Shown piece after piece: positions 32,410 to 40,830 of a stretch of DNA of 42,902 nt. Origin of the DNA: Accumulibacter sp032229525. Its GTDB lineage: Bacteria > Pseudomonadota > Gammaproteobacteria > Burkholderiales > Rhodocyclaceae. The stretch lies in the NCBI RefSeq assembly GCF_032229525.1, contig NZ_JAVTWB010000175.1, forward strand, positions 1 through 42,902, in the 5' to 3' direction. Both the position numbers and the translations under genes were made by a program. The notes beneath the pieces were generated by a model that saw only the letters and a program-made list of their open reading frames with translations, did not search any database and had not been told where the DNA came from. Every line of letters begins with the position of its first letter. Positions within the stretch are counted from its first letter, which is position 1.

Positions 32410-33394
32410 ATACGAAATAGAGAAATCGCCGCTCTACGAACTATCCAACAAGAAAAAACTTGCAGAATTGCTTGGTGTTGATCGCTCGATCATTACCAAC
32501 CCCGATAAATCGGGCCTGACCGGCCAATATCGCTGTTTTTTCGACAGAAAGACGCGTCGCTACATCACAGAGCCCAAAGATACTCTTGAGGCGATACATC
32601 GGCGACTACTACGATTGCTTGTTCGCATTGCACCACCTGACTATGTCCATTCTGCACTAAAGAAACGGTCCTACAAGACCAACGCATTAGCCCACAGAAG
32701 TGGTGGCACGGTCATAAAAATTGACATCAAGAAATTTTTTCAATCCATCAAGTTTGACGCTATTCATGACTTCTTTCTCAGCGGACTTCGCTGCGCCCCA
32801 GATATTGCGACAATCCTAGCGAAACTATGCGTGGTAAGAACCGAAAAGCATGGGGTTCATTTACCAACAGGAAGCTGCATTAGCCCCGTTCTGTCGTTTT
32901 TGGCTAATCGCCCCCTTTTTGACAAGATCAAGCTAGTAAGCGATAGCTACGGATGCGTTTTTACCCTCTATGTGGACGACATCACAATTTCTGGTACAGG
33001 TGCAAATGCAGAGCTTTTGAACTTAGTATCTACTGAAATGTTTAAGCGAGGGTACCGTTACCACAAGGAAAACGTATCCTGCAGTGAATATGCATTGATC
33101 ACAGGTTTGGTAGTTCGAGAGGGGAAACTATATCTACCCCACAAACGAGTCAAAAGAATCCGCGAGCTATTAATGCTCATGAAGATATCTGTTGGCCGAA
33201 AAGAAAAAATTCTCGCCAGTCTCGTTGGACGGTTATCTGAGGCGGAACAAATTGAGCCAAAGTACAAAGCTGCTCGCCTAAGAGTCATGTCCATTTACAA
33301 CTCTGATTGGGCAAAGATTGTAAAAGGCCGCGCTCAAAAAAGTCGAATCGCTCGAATGCGCCGCACTTCGACAAATGCCCCCCATTCTTATTGA
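32378..33394 (+). CDS. Retron-type reverse transcriptase
   Basis: 338 residues from the ATG at 32378 (an upstream GTG at 32309 is less likely). RT motifs in order: IKIDIKKFFQSI (first catalytic Asp, about residue 118), GSCISPVLSFLAN near 170 (the retron-type SPxLS motif), YVDDITISG with Tyr198-Asp201 (catalytic site), and a C-terminal ITGLVVR segment matching the VTG motif retrons use to grip their ncRNA. Length fits retron RTs (about 300-350) and there is no maturase or endonuclease domain, arguing against a group II intron. It would copy the msd into multicopy single-stranded DNA. Codon use is A+T-rich, indicating recent transfer. Confidence 0.88.
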   Translation: MIPQTSREPLRYEIEKSPLYELSNKKKLAELLGVDRSIITNPDKSGLTGQYRCFFDRKTRRYITEPKDTLEAIHRRLLRLLVRIAPPDYVHSALKKRSYKTNALAHRSGGTVIKIDIKKFFQSIKFDAIHDFFLSGLRCAPDIATILAKLCVVRTEKHGVHLPTGSCISPVLSFLANRPLFDKIKLVSDSYGCVFTLYVDDITISGTGANAELLNLVSTEMFKRGYRYHKENVSCSEYALITGLVVREGKLYLPHKRVKRIRELLMLMKISVGRKEKILASLVGRLSEAEQIEPKYKAARLRVMSIYNSDWAKIVKGRAQKSRIARMRRTSTNAPHSY

Positions 33395-33590
33395 GGTAAC
33401 GCCTTCTGGCTTTTGGCGTCGTCTCTGTTTCGGTGAGCTTGGGGTGCTAGGAAATGTTGGTTTCCACCGTCGAGAATGGTCAAATAGCGGCAATGTGAAG
33501 GCGGATTCACTCTGAAACCAGCCGATTACCTTAGAGCCTCTTGACCGGCAGCAGTGGGTCGTCAAGAGACCGCCATAAAAATGACAGAAG
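33395..33590. other. Gap after the retron RT with possible Tn3-type end
   Basis: About 195 bases with no gene. Bases 33415-33451 start GGCGTCGTCTC and end GCTAGG, resembling in direct orientation the 38-bp inverted repeat at 33591-33628 (whose outer end reads GGGGTCGTCTC and inner end GCTAGG). The middle does not match. This may be a decayed partner end. Confidence 0.35.
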
Positions 33591-33628
33591 CCTAGCGTAC
33601 GAATATTTCTGTTTTCTGAGACGACCCC
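33591..33628 (-). repeat. 38-bp terminal inverted repeat of a Tn3-family element
   Basis: Read on the minus strand it begins GGGGTCGTCTCAGAAAAC and ends TACGCTAGG after exactly 38 bp. The GGGG start, 38-bp length and TACGCTA(A/G)G end are hallmarks of Tn3-family ends. The outer end faces right, so the element it belonged to lay to the left. Confidence 0.75.
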
Positions 33629-33823
33629 TACTACAACTCGGCCATCGTGTCGCGGCTGCTGACGAAGTTCGAGGCACGCGGCAACGCCAAGACACTGGCG
33701 TTGATCACGCAGATTTCTCCGGCAGCCTGGCGGCACATCCTGCTGGGCGGGCACTACACCGTTCTCAGTAACGGCAAGGTGATCGACCTGGATGCGCTCG
33801 TCGCCGGGCTGGAGTTGGGGTGA
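33629..33823 (+). pseudogene. Tn3-family transposase TnpA, C-terminal remnant
   Basis: 64 in-frame codons up to a TGA at 33823, reading YYNSAIVSRLLTKFEA, TLALITQISPAAWRHILLGG and a tail ending VAGLELG, the well-known C-terminus of Tn3-family TnpA. It begins directly at the outer edge of the 38-bp repeat, so another Tn3-like element had inserted into this tnpA or the two were joined by deletion. A possible terminal repeat (GGGGTTGTAAGCCGGAACC on the minus strand, 33837-33855) overlaps the region just after the stop. Nonfunctional. Confidence 0.82.
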
Positions 33824-33884
33824 CGGAATTTTCGGCGGTTCCGGCTTACAACCCCTAATAAAAACTCGGGAAACGACTAACAAT

Positions 33885-35582
33885 ATGGCCAATAACGACA
33901 CAACCAATACCGATCTTGCCTACGCCGACACCCTCTGGAAGTCAGCCGACACCCTGCGTGGCCAGATCGATGCCGCCGAATACAAGCACGTCGTGCTGGG
34001 CCTGCTATTCCTAAAATATATCTCCGACTCGTTCGCGGCGCGCCGTGAAGAGCTGAAAGCGGAACTGGAAGCCGACGGCATCACCGGCGCGCAGTGCGAG
34101 GCGCTGCTGGAGAACCGCGACGAATACACCGCCGAGCGCGTGTTCTGGGTGCCGCGGGAGTCGCGCTGGGCAAACCTGCAAAACCAGGCCGCGAGGCCCG
34201 ACATTGCCACGCTGATCGACGACGCCATCCTCGCCGTCGAGCGCGACAACCCCAACCTCAAGAACAAGCTCCCGCGCGACTACGCGCGTCGTGGCATCGA
34301 ACCGGTCAAGCTCAAGGGGCTGATCGACCTGATTGCCGACATCGGCTTCAAGGGCGACCGAGCCAAGGCGCGCGACAGCCTCGGCCGGGTCTACGAATAC
34401 TTCCTCGGCAAGTTCGCCCAAGCGGAAGGCAAGCTGGGTGGCGAGTTCTATACCCCGCGCTGCGTGGTACGTGTACTGGTAGAAATGCTCGAACCCTATG
34501 AGGGCCGCGTCTACGACCCCTGCTGCGGTTCCGGTGGCATGTTCGTACAGTCCGAGCGTTTCGTCGAGGCCCACGGTGGGGAGAAGACCGACATCTCCAT
34601 ATTTGGCCAGGAGTCCAACCCCACTACTTGGCGACTGGCGCACATGAACCTCGCCATCCGCTCCATTGAGGCCAATCTGGGCAGCCAGCCTGGCGACAGC
34701 TTCTTGCGCGACTTGCACCCGGACCTCAAGGCCGACTACATCATTGCCAATCCGCCGTTCAACGTCTCCGACTGGTCCGGCAAGCTCCTCCAAGAAGACG
34801 TGCGCTGGAAGAGATTCGGCACGCCGCCGCTCGGCAATGCCAACTACGCGTGGATTCAGCACTTCATCCACCACATCGCTCCGCCCAACGGTCGCGGCGG
34901 CGGCGTCGCCGGCTTCGTCATGGCCAACGGTTCGCTTTCCAGCAATAGCGGCGGCGAGGGCGACATTCGCCGCAAGATCGTCGAGGCCGATCTGGTGGAC
35001 GCCATCGTTGCCCTGCCGGCGCAGCTTTTCTTTACCACCGGCATTCCTGTCAGCCTTTGGTTCCTCACCCGCGACAAGAGCGGCCGCAACCTGAAGCACG
35101 GCTGCCCGAACCGTCCCGGTGGCCGCAAGGGCGAGACCCTCTTCATCGACGCCCGCAAGCTCGGCACCATGCAGACGCGCACCCTGCGCGTGCTCAGTGG
35201 CGGCGATGACGGCGAAAGCATGTTGGCCGATGGCATGGGCGACGCCAAGGCCGGCTCAGACATCGGCCGCATTGTCTACGCCTTCCGCCAGTGGCGCGGC
35301 GAGCCAAAGCCCGCGTGGTGGGATGAAACGCAGCACGGCGAATGGAGCTACAGAGATATCTCCGGCTTCTGTAAGGCAGCCAAGGTCGAGGAGATCGGCA
35401 AGCACGGTTTCGTGCTCACCCCCGGCCGCTACGTCGGCGCCGAGGAGCAGGAGGACGATGGCGAGTTGTTCACGGAAAAGTATCCGCGGCTGGTAGCCGA
35501 ATTAGAGAAGTGCTTCGTAAAGGGGGAGCAGTTGACCACAGTCATTCGTCAGCAGCTCTTGAGGGTCACAGTCGATGAGTGA
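33885..35582 (+). CDS. hsdM: Type I restriction-modification methyltransferase subunit HsdM
   Basis: 565 residues. N-terminal HsdM helical domain (about 10-130, LWKSADTLRGQIDAAEYKHVVLGLLFLKYISD). SAM-binding VYDPCCGSGGMFVQ lies near 210 and the N6-adenine catalytic motif NPPF near 288-291. With HsdS it methylates adenine in a bipartite target and protects plasmid and host DNA. I chose the ATG at 33885 because the upstream frame runs through the Tn3 end. It overlaps hsdS by 8 bases. GC-rich, in line with the backbone rather than the neighbouring retron. Confidence 0.95.
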   Translation: MANNDTTNTDLAYADTLWKSADTLRGQIDAAEYKHVVLGLLFLKYISDSFAARREELKAELEADGITGAQCEALLENRDEYTAERVFWVPRESRWANLQNQAARPDIATLIDDAILAVERDNPNLKNKLPRDYARRGIEPVKLKGLIDLIADIGFKGDRAKARDSLGRVYEYFLGKFAQAEGKLGGEFYTPRCVVRVLVEMLEPYEGRVYDPCCGSGGMFVQSERFVEAHGGEKTDISIFGQESNPTTWRLAHMNLAIRSIEANLGSQPGDSFLRDLHPDLKADYIIANPPFNVSDWSGKLLQEDVRWKRFGTPPLGNANYAWIQHFIHHIAPPNGRGGGVAGFVMANGSLSSNSGGEGDIRRKIVEADLVDAIVALPAQLFFTTGIPVSLWFLTRDKSGRNLKHGCPNRPGGRKGETLFIDARKLGTMQTRTLRVLSGGDDGESMLADGMGDAKAGSDIGRIVYAFRQWRGEPKPAWWDETQHGEWSYRDISGFCKAAKVEEIGKHGFVLTPGRYVGAEEQEDDGELFTEKYPRLVAELEKCFVKGEQLTTVIRQQLLRVTVDE

Positions 35583-36891
35583 CACAAGCCCCTCCTCTCT
35601 TGGTGACTACGTTCATGTAAAGCATGGCTACGCCTTTAAGAGTGACCACTTCACCGATGAGGTGACACCAAACATCCTGGTTACTCCGGGCAATTTTGCA
35701 ATCGGCGGAGGATTTCAAGAACACAAACTGCGGTATTACGCCGGCCCAGTTCCCGATGATTATTTCCTTGAATCTGGTGCCCTCGTCGTGACGATGACTG
35801 ACCTCAGCAAGGCTGGTGATACGCTCGGATTTCCTGCGCTCATTCCAGAATCTGCCGGGAGTCGCTACCTGCACAACCAGCGAATAGGGCGCGTCGAAAT
35901 CAAGGATGGTATCGAGGCGGATAGCAGATTTCTGTTCTATCGGCTACGCGCCGATGACTATAGACACCACGTTTTGGCCACAGCGACGGGATCGACAGTA
36001 CGCCACACATCTCCCGGCCGCATTTGCGACTTTCAAACAACCCTTCCCGAGATCGACGATCAGCGTGCCATAGCTGGTGTCCTCGGAGCGCTCGACGACA
36101 AGATCGAGCACAACCGCCGCACGGCTCAGGCGCTGGAGCGTTTGGCGCGGGCAATCTTCCGAGCGTGGTTCGTGGACTTCGAGCCGGTCAAGGCCAAGGT
36201 CGCCGGCGCCACCGCATTTCCCTCCATGCCCCAAGCTGTCTTCGACGCGCTGCCCACCCGCTTCATCGACTCCGAAATCGGCCCCGTGCCGAAGGGGTGG
36301 GATGCCAAGCCGTTTTCAAGCGCTTGCATTATCGTGAGCGGTGGCACGCCAAAACGATCTGAGCCGTCTTATTGGAACGGGGAGGTTCCCTGGTATTCCG
36401 TCAAAGACGCCACCGACGATGGTGAAGTATGGGTCATCAACACGGACGAGCGAATCACCGAGGCTGGGGTGAGTAACAGCGCGGCGAGAATGGTGCCCAA
36501 GGGTTGCACGATCATCTCTGCTCGTGGGACGGTCGGAAAGCTAGCCATGGCGGGAAAGCCAATGACATTCAACCAGTCCTGCTATGGCTTGCTACCGGCA
36601 GATCGAGCCTCGTTTTCTTACCTGCACCTTTTGACGCAAACGGCTGTTGCCGGGCTAAAGCAGCGCACTCATGGATCGGTATTCGACACCATCACGCGCG
36701 CTACATTTGATGGGTTGTTAGTTGTCGCGCCGAAACTTGCCATTGTCTCGTCATTCGAGGAGATCGTGGCACCGTTTTTTGATGTACTGCTTGCATCGCG
36801 TCAAGAATCGGCAATGCTCGTGGAGGTCCGGAACTACCTCCTGCCTCGCTTGCTAAACGGAAGCGTTCGAGTGGAGCCGGTCAATGGCTGA
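35575..36891 (+). CDS. hsdS: Type I restriction specificity subunit HsdS
   Basis: 438 residues with the usual twofold build: target recognition domain 1 (about 8-165), a central conserved helix (EIDDQRAIAGVLGALDDKIEHNRRTAQALERLARAIFR-type, about 160-200), target recognition domain 2 (about 235-385) and a C-terminal conserved helix (FEEIVAPFFDVLLASRQESAM, YLLPRLLNGSV). Each domain reads one half of the split recognition sequence; the target cannot be read from sequence alone. The two recognition domains are less GC-rich than the flanking genes, typical for swapped domains. It overlaps hsdM and the abiC gene by 8 bases each. Confidence 0.94.
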   Translation: MSDTSPSSLGDYVHVKHGYAFKSDHFTDEVTPNILVTPGNFAIGGGFQEHKLRYYAGPVPDDYFLESGALVVTMTDLSKAGDTLGFPALIPESAGSRYLHNQRIGRVEIKDGIEADSRFLFYRLRADDYRHHVLATATGSTVRHTSPGRICDFQTTLPEIDDQRAIAGVLGALDDKIEHNRRTAQALERLARAIFRAWFVDFEPVKAKVAGATAFPSMPQAVFDALPTRFIDSEIGPVPKGWDAKPFSSACIIVSGGTPKRSEPSYWNGEVPWYSVKDATDDGEVWVINTDERITEAGVSNSAARMVPKGCTIISARGTVGKLAMAGKPMTFNQSCYGLLPADRASFSYLHLLTQTAVAGLKQRTHGSVFDTITRATFDGLLVVAPKLAIVSSFEEIVAPFFDVLLASRQESAMLVEVRNYLLPRLLNGSVRVEPVNG

Positions 36892-37612
36892 ATTCACCAC
36901 GTCGCAGTCCAGCTTTCAGATGGTGGGGACACGCGCCGCCCTTGCATCTGGCCCCCTTGCGGAGGCGATTGAGCAGCAAATCAATGCGATCGAAAGCGCA
37001 CTGGAGAGTGTGCCGGACTTTGCGTTTGATCTTTCCAAGACACTGGTGGAGTCAGTATGCAAGACCGTGCTTGCCGACATCGGCCAGCCGGCAGACCCCA
37101 AATGGGACGCACCGAGGCTGCTGAAGGAGACCACGAATAAGCTGTCACTTCTCCCTCACAACCATCCAGACCCGGTAAAGGCTGGCGAGTCAGTGAAGAA
37201 GACAGTTCGTGGGTTGCTGCAAACGATTCAGGGACTGTGCGAGCTACGGAACAACTACGGCATGGCATCCCACGGACGGGACAGCTTCACCGCTCGCCTC
37301 GATCAGCGGCAGGCAACGCTCGCCGCCCAGGCTGCCGATACCATCGTCTCTTTTTTGTACCGCATCCATCGCGATGCCTTGACTCAGGTTCCCGGTGCGA
37401 GGGTGTACCACGAGGATCACGCGGATTTTAACGAGGCATTCGATCGGGATTACGAAGTGATTCGGCTCGGCGAATTGGAGTTGCTGCCAAGCCGTGTGCT
37501 GTTCCTCTCAGACCGCGAGGCGTACCGGGCAGCATTGAATGATTTCATCGCAGAACGTGATGCCAAGAACGGCGGCGATGACGCCAATGCCGCACAAGAG
37601 GACGCGGAATGA
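36884..37612 (+). CDS. Abi_C-domain protein (abortive infection type) inside the hsd operon
   Basis: 242 residues. The middle carries the block VKKTVRGLLQTIQGLCELRNNYGMASHGRD (cited here in pieces: VRGLLQTIQGLCEL, RNNYGMASHGRD), the signature LRNxxG...HG of the Abi_C domain found in AbiJ-like abortive infection and HEPN-related proteins; RNNYGMASH may act as a HEPN-like RxxxxH nuclease site. The C-terminus is acidic. It overlaps hsdS by 8 bases and hsdR by 4, so it is part of the same translationally coupled operon. A back-up response that kills or arrests the cell when restriction fails is plausible, as is a controlling role on the Hsd enzyme. Confidence 0.75.
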   Translation: MAEFTTSQSSFQMVGTRAALASGPLAEAIEQQINAIESALESVPDFAFDLSKTLVESVCKTVLADIGQPADPKWDAPRLLKETTNKLSLLPHNHPDPVKAGESVKKTVRGLLQTIQGLCELRNNYGMASHGRDSFTARLDQRQATLAAQAADTIVSFLYRIHRDALTQVPGARVYHEDHADFNEAFDRDYEVIRLGELELLPSRVLFLSDREAYRAALNDFIAERDAKNGGDDANAAQEDAE

Positions 37613-40600
37613 CGACGGTCTCACCGAATGAGCGACTTGTTGAAGACGTCGCCATGGTTTACTTCGGCACACATGGCTTTGTGATCAAGAGCGGGGGCAT
37701 TCTCGACGATGCCGGCGAGCGCGCCAACGCCTCGCAATCCATTCTGCAAAGGCGCCTCGGCGCAGCGCTGCATCGCCTGAACCCGGCGCTGCCGCACGAC
37801 GCGGTTGAGCAGGTTGTCCGTTCCGTAGCGCGCCCGCCGTACCCGACGCTGATCCAGAACAACCGCTGGTTTCACGCGTTGCTGACCGATGGCGTCGAAG
37901 TGGAATACCGGGACGCCGCCAGCGGCGAGGCGCGCGGCGGGCGGGCGCGGCTGATTGACTTCGACAACCCCCGGCAGAACGATTGGCTAGTGGTGAGGCA
38001 ACTGACCATCGCCGGTCCCTCCGGCAAGTTCATCCGCCCTGATCTGACCGTTTTTCTCAACGGCCTACCCATCGCCGTCACCGAGTTGAAGGACCCGACC
38101 GATACCGGCGCTGATCTGAATGTGGCGATAGCCCAGCTCGGCCGCTACATGGAAACCACGCCCGATCTCTTCGTGCCGAACCTGCTTCTGGTTGCCTCGG
38201 ACGGTCTGCTGACCCGCGTCGGCTCCATTACCAGTGGCCTGAACCGCTTCATGCCCTGGCGACCGGCGGAAGGAGGCCTGCCAACGCTGGAGGCGCTGAT
38301 TCGTGGGCTGTTCGATCCCACGCTGCTGCTCGATTACTTGCGCACCTGTGTGGCCTTCGAGGAAGACGAGCGCGGCGAGATCGTTAAGAAGATTGCTGGC
38401 TACCATCAGTTCCGTGCCGTGCGCAAGGCACGGACCTCGGTGCTCGCGCATCTCAAGGCCCCCATCGGTGATGGCGACGGACGCGGGGGCGTGGTTTGGC
38501 ATACCCAGGGCTCGGGCAAGTCGCTCACCATGCTGATGCTCGCCGGTGCGCTCGTGCGCGAGCCGGTGATGGCGAATCCGACCATCGTCATGGTCACTGA
38601 CCGCAACGACCTCGACGACCAGCTCTTCGGCACCTTTGCCGCCGGCCGCGCGCTGCTGCGGCAGGCGCCGGTGCAGGCCGACGGCCGCGATCACTTGCAG
38701 GAACTGCTCGACCGCGCCGCCGGCGGGGTGGTGTTCACTACGATTCACAAATTCACCGAGGCGCATGGCGAAATCTCGCCGCGGGCGAACGTGGTGGTGA
38801 TGGCCGATGAGGCGCACCGCAGCCAGTACGGATTTGTGGAAGGTGGCGCGCGCTGGATGCGCGAGGCGCTGCCGAATGCGACCTTTGTCGGCTTCACCGG
38901 CACGCCGCTCGAACGCGACGATAAGAATACGATTCACGTCTTCGGTGAATACTCGGACGTGTATGACATCCGACAAGCAGTGGAGGATGGGGCGACCAAG
39001 CCGCTCTATTATGAGTCGCGCATCGTCAAGCTTTCGGTGGACGATGCGGGCGCAGCCGCCGCTGAGGCCGAGCTAGAGCAAGCGGCGCAGGCTGATGGTT
39101 TCGGCGAAGAGGTCGCCGACCAAATCCGCATACCGCTGGAGGCGCTGGTCGGTGCGCAGGAACGGATCGAGCGGCTGGCCGCGTTCATTGTTGAGCATTG
39201 GGAAAAGCGCCGCGCCGCGATGGAAGGCAAGTCGATGATAGTCACCATGAGTCGCGACATCGCCGCGCGGTTGTATGAGGTGATCAAGACACTGCGGCCA
39301 CAGTGGCACGATCCCGACAACGAACGCGGGACGATGAAGGTAATCGTGACCGGCAGTGGTGATGACCCGGAGCCACTGCGCAGCCATGTACGCAGGAAGG
39401 TTGAGCGCAAACGACTGGCGGAACGGTTCAAGAATCCCAATGACGATTTCCGTCTGGTGATTGTCTGCGACATGTGGCTGACGGGTTTCGATTGCCCGCC
39501 CATGCATACGATATATCTGGACAAGCCTTTGTCCGGTCACAACCTGATGCAGGCCATTGCGCGCGTGAATCGGGTCTATGGCGACAAGCCGGGCGGCTTG
39601 ATCGTGGACCTGCTCGGGCTCGCGGATCAGTTGGCCGATGCGCTCGCTATCTACACCCAGGCAGGCGGTACCGGCGAGGCGGTAAGGCAAGTTCAGGACG
39701 AGGCCGTGCCAGCCATGCAGACGGCGTTCGAGAAACTGCGCGACTTCTTCCATGGCTGCGATTACGAAGCCGCGCTCTATGCCGATCCGAAAGCCGTACT
39801 GGCGGTCTACTTGCGGGCGATTGATCATGTGTTCGCGCAGCCCGACGGCTGGCGCTGGCTGCGCGAGCGCGTGAAGGAGCTGTCGGCGGCATTTGCGCTG
39901 GCGGTGCCGCGGCCGGAGACGGAAGCCTTGGTGGACCATCTGGCGTTTTTCCAGCGGGTGGCTGCGATGATTCGCAAGCGGCTTGCGGATGAAGGCGGTG
40001 GCACTGCGAAGGCGCGGCAGCGCGACGTAGATGCAGCTGTGCGGCAGGTGATCGGGGGAGCGGTGGACGCGGATCAGGTGATCGACCTGTTTGCGGTCGC
40101 CGGACTCGACGAGGCGCGCCTAGACATTCTGAGCGACGAGTTTCTGAAACGTGTTGCCGCACTGGAACAGAAGAACCTGGCGCTCGAAACCCTGCGGAAG
40201 TTGTTGAGCGATCAGATTCGCATTACGGAGCGGACGAACATCGTCCAGAGCAAGAAGTTCCGCGAGGCGCTCGAAGGCGCCATGCTGCGCTACACCAACA
40301 AGGCGATCACCACGGCGGAGATGGTCTCGCGCTTAATCGATCTGGCGAAGGAACTGCGCACGGCACAACAGCACGGCACGGAGCTGGGACTGAGTGGCGA
40401 AGAGACGGCGTTCTACGACGCGCTGGCCGAGAATGGCTCGGCGACGTCGGTTATGAAGAGTGACACCCTTCGGCTGATGGCTCGTGAGCTGGCGGAGATG
40501 GTCAAGAAAATGCCCAAGCTGGATTGGACACAGCGCGAATCGGTGCGGGCGGACCTGCGGCGACACGTTCGCCGCCTGCTCGCCAAGTACGGTTATCCGC

Positions 40601-40671
40601 CCGATCTTTCGGAAGACGCGACTCAGCTTGTGCTGCGGCAGGCGGAGCTTTCAACGGAGAATGGAGCTTAG
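37609..40671 (+). CDS. hsdR: Type I restriction endonuclease subunit HsdR
   Basis: 1020 residues, typical size. The N-terminal PD-(D/E)xK nuclease has Asp145 (RPDLTVF), Glu159 and Lys161 (VTELKD). The SF2 motor follows: Walker A HTQGSGKSLTM near 301-311, DEAH box MADEAHRSQYG near 397, FTGTPLERDD near 428, and motif VI QAIARVNRVYGDKPGG near 646. The C-terminal helical part (about 860-1015) binds HsdM/S. It translocates DNA and cleaves unmethylated DNA at a distance. The start overlaps the abiC stop (ATGA). It is complete, so the restriction system looks functional. Confidence 0.95.
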   Translation: MTTVSPNERLVEDVAMVYFGTHGFVIKSGGILDDAGERANASQSILQRRLGAALHRLNPALPHDAVEQVVRSVARPPYPTLIQNNRWFHALLTDGVEVEYRDAASGEARGGRARLIDFDNPRQNDWLVVRQLTIAGPSGKFIRPDLTVFLNGLPIAVTELKDPTDTGADLNVAIAQLGRYMETTPDLFVPNLLLVASDGLLTRVGSITSGLNRFMPWRPAEGGLPTLEALIRGLFDPTLLLDYLRTCVAFEEDERGEIVKKIAGYHQFRAVRKARTSVLAHLKAPIGDGDGRGGVVWHTQGSGKSLTMLMLAGALVREPVMANPTIVMVTDRNDLDDQLFGTFAAGRALLRQAPVQADGRDHLQELLDRAAGGVVFTTIHKFTEAHGEISPRANVVVMADEAHRSQYGFVEGGARWMREALPNATFVGFTGTPLERDDKNTIHVFGEYSDVYDIRQAVEDGATKPLYYESRIVKLSVDDAGAAAAEAELEQAAQADGFGEEVADQIRIPLEALVGAQERIERLAAFIVEHWEKRRAAMEGKSMIVTMSRDIAARLYEVIKTLRPQWHDPDNERGTMKVIVTGSGDDPEPLRSHVRRKVERKRLAERFKNPNDDFRLVIVCDMWLTGFDCPPMHTIYLDKPLSGHNLMQAIARVNRVYGDKPGGLIVDLLGLADQLADALAIYTQAGGTGEAVRQVQDEAVPAMQTAFEKLRDFFHGCDYEAALYADPKAVLAVYLRAIDHVFAQPDGWRWLRERVKELSAAFALAVPRPETEALVDHLAFFQRVAAMIRKRLADEGGGTAKARQRDVDAAVRQVIGGAVDADQVIDLFAVAGLDEARLDILSDEFLKRVAALEQKNLALETLRKLLSDQIRITERTNIVQSKKFREALEGAMLRYTNKAITTAEMVSRLIDLAKELRTAQQHGTELGLSGEETAFYDALAENGSATSVMKSDTLRLMARELAEMVKKMPKLDWTQRESVRADLRRHVRRLLAKYGYPPDLSEDATQLVLRQAELSTENGA

Positions 40672-40801
40672 CGGCGCAACAAGGTCGGTGGTGGCGCGAC
40701 GACATGCCCGGTCCGCTAAGCAAGTCATAACAGTCAACAAGGCCAAACGCCAATAACGATGCGCGCAGCTAACAATCCGAGCAATTTTCGGCCAAAAAAA
40801 G

Positions 40802-40814
40802 TTTAGCCGCTAAA
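40802..40814. promoter_or_regulatory. KorB operator (OB) next to a T tract after trbN
   Basis: Perfect TTTAGCCGCTAAA, 16 bases beyond the trbN stop. Read on the minus strand it is TTTTAGCGGCTAAACTTTTTTT: a palindrome followed by seven T's. It may double as an intrinsic terminator of the trb operon. It also stands at the boundary of cargo block 2. Confidence 0.85.
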
Positions 40815-40830
40815 ATCGGCCCCGCATGAA

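Noticed and set aside
32378..33394. Reverse transcriptase as part of a group II intron or DGR
   Set aside because: No maturase or HNH domain and no intron domain V/VI fold seen. No variable-repeat/template-repeat pair or accessory gene of a DGR; retron-type SPxLS and ITG motifs and an HTH partner are present instead.
34011..35099. 362-codon minus-strand frame opposite hsdM
   Set aside because: hsdM has all methyltransferase motifs in the plus frame; the minus frame is its shadow.
38065..38976. 303-codon minus-strand frame opposite hsdR
   Set aside because: Shadow of hsdR, which has intact helicase and nuclease motifs.
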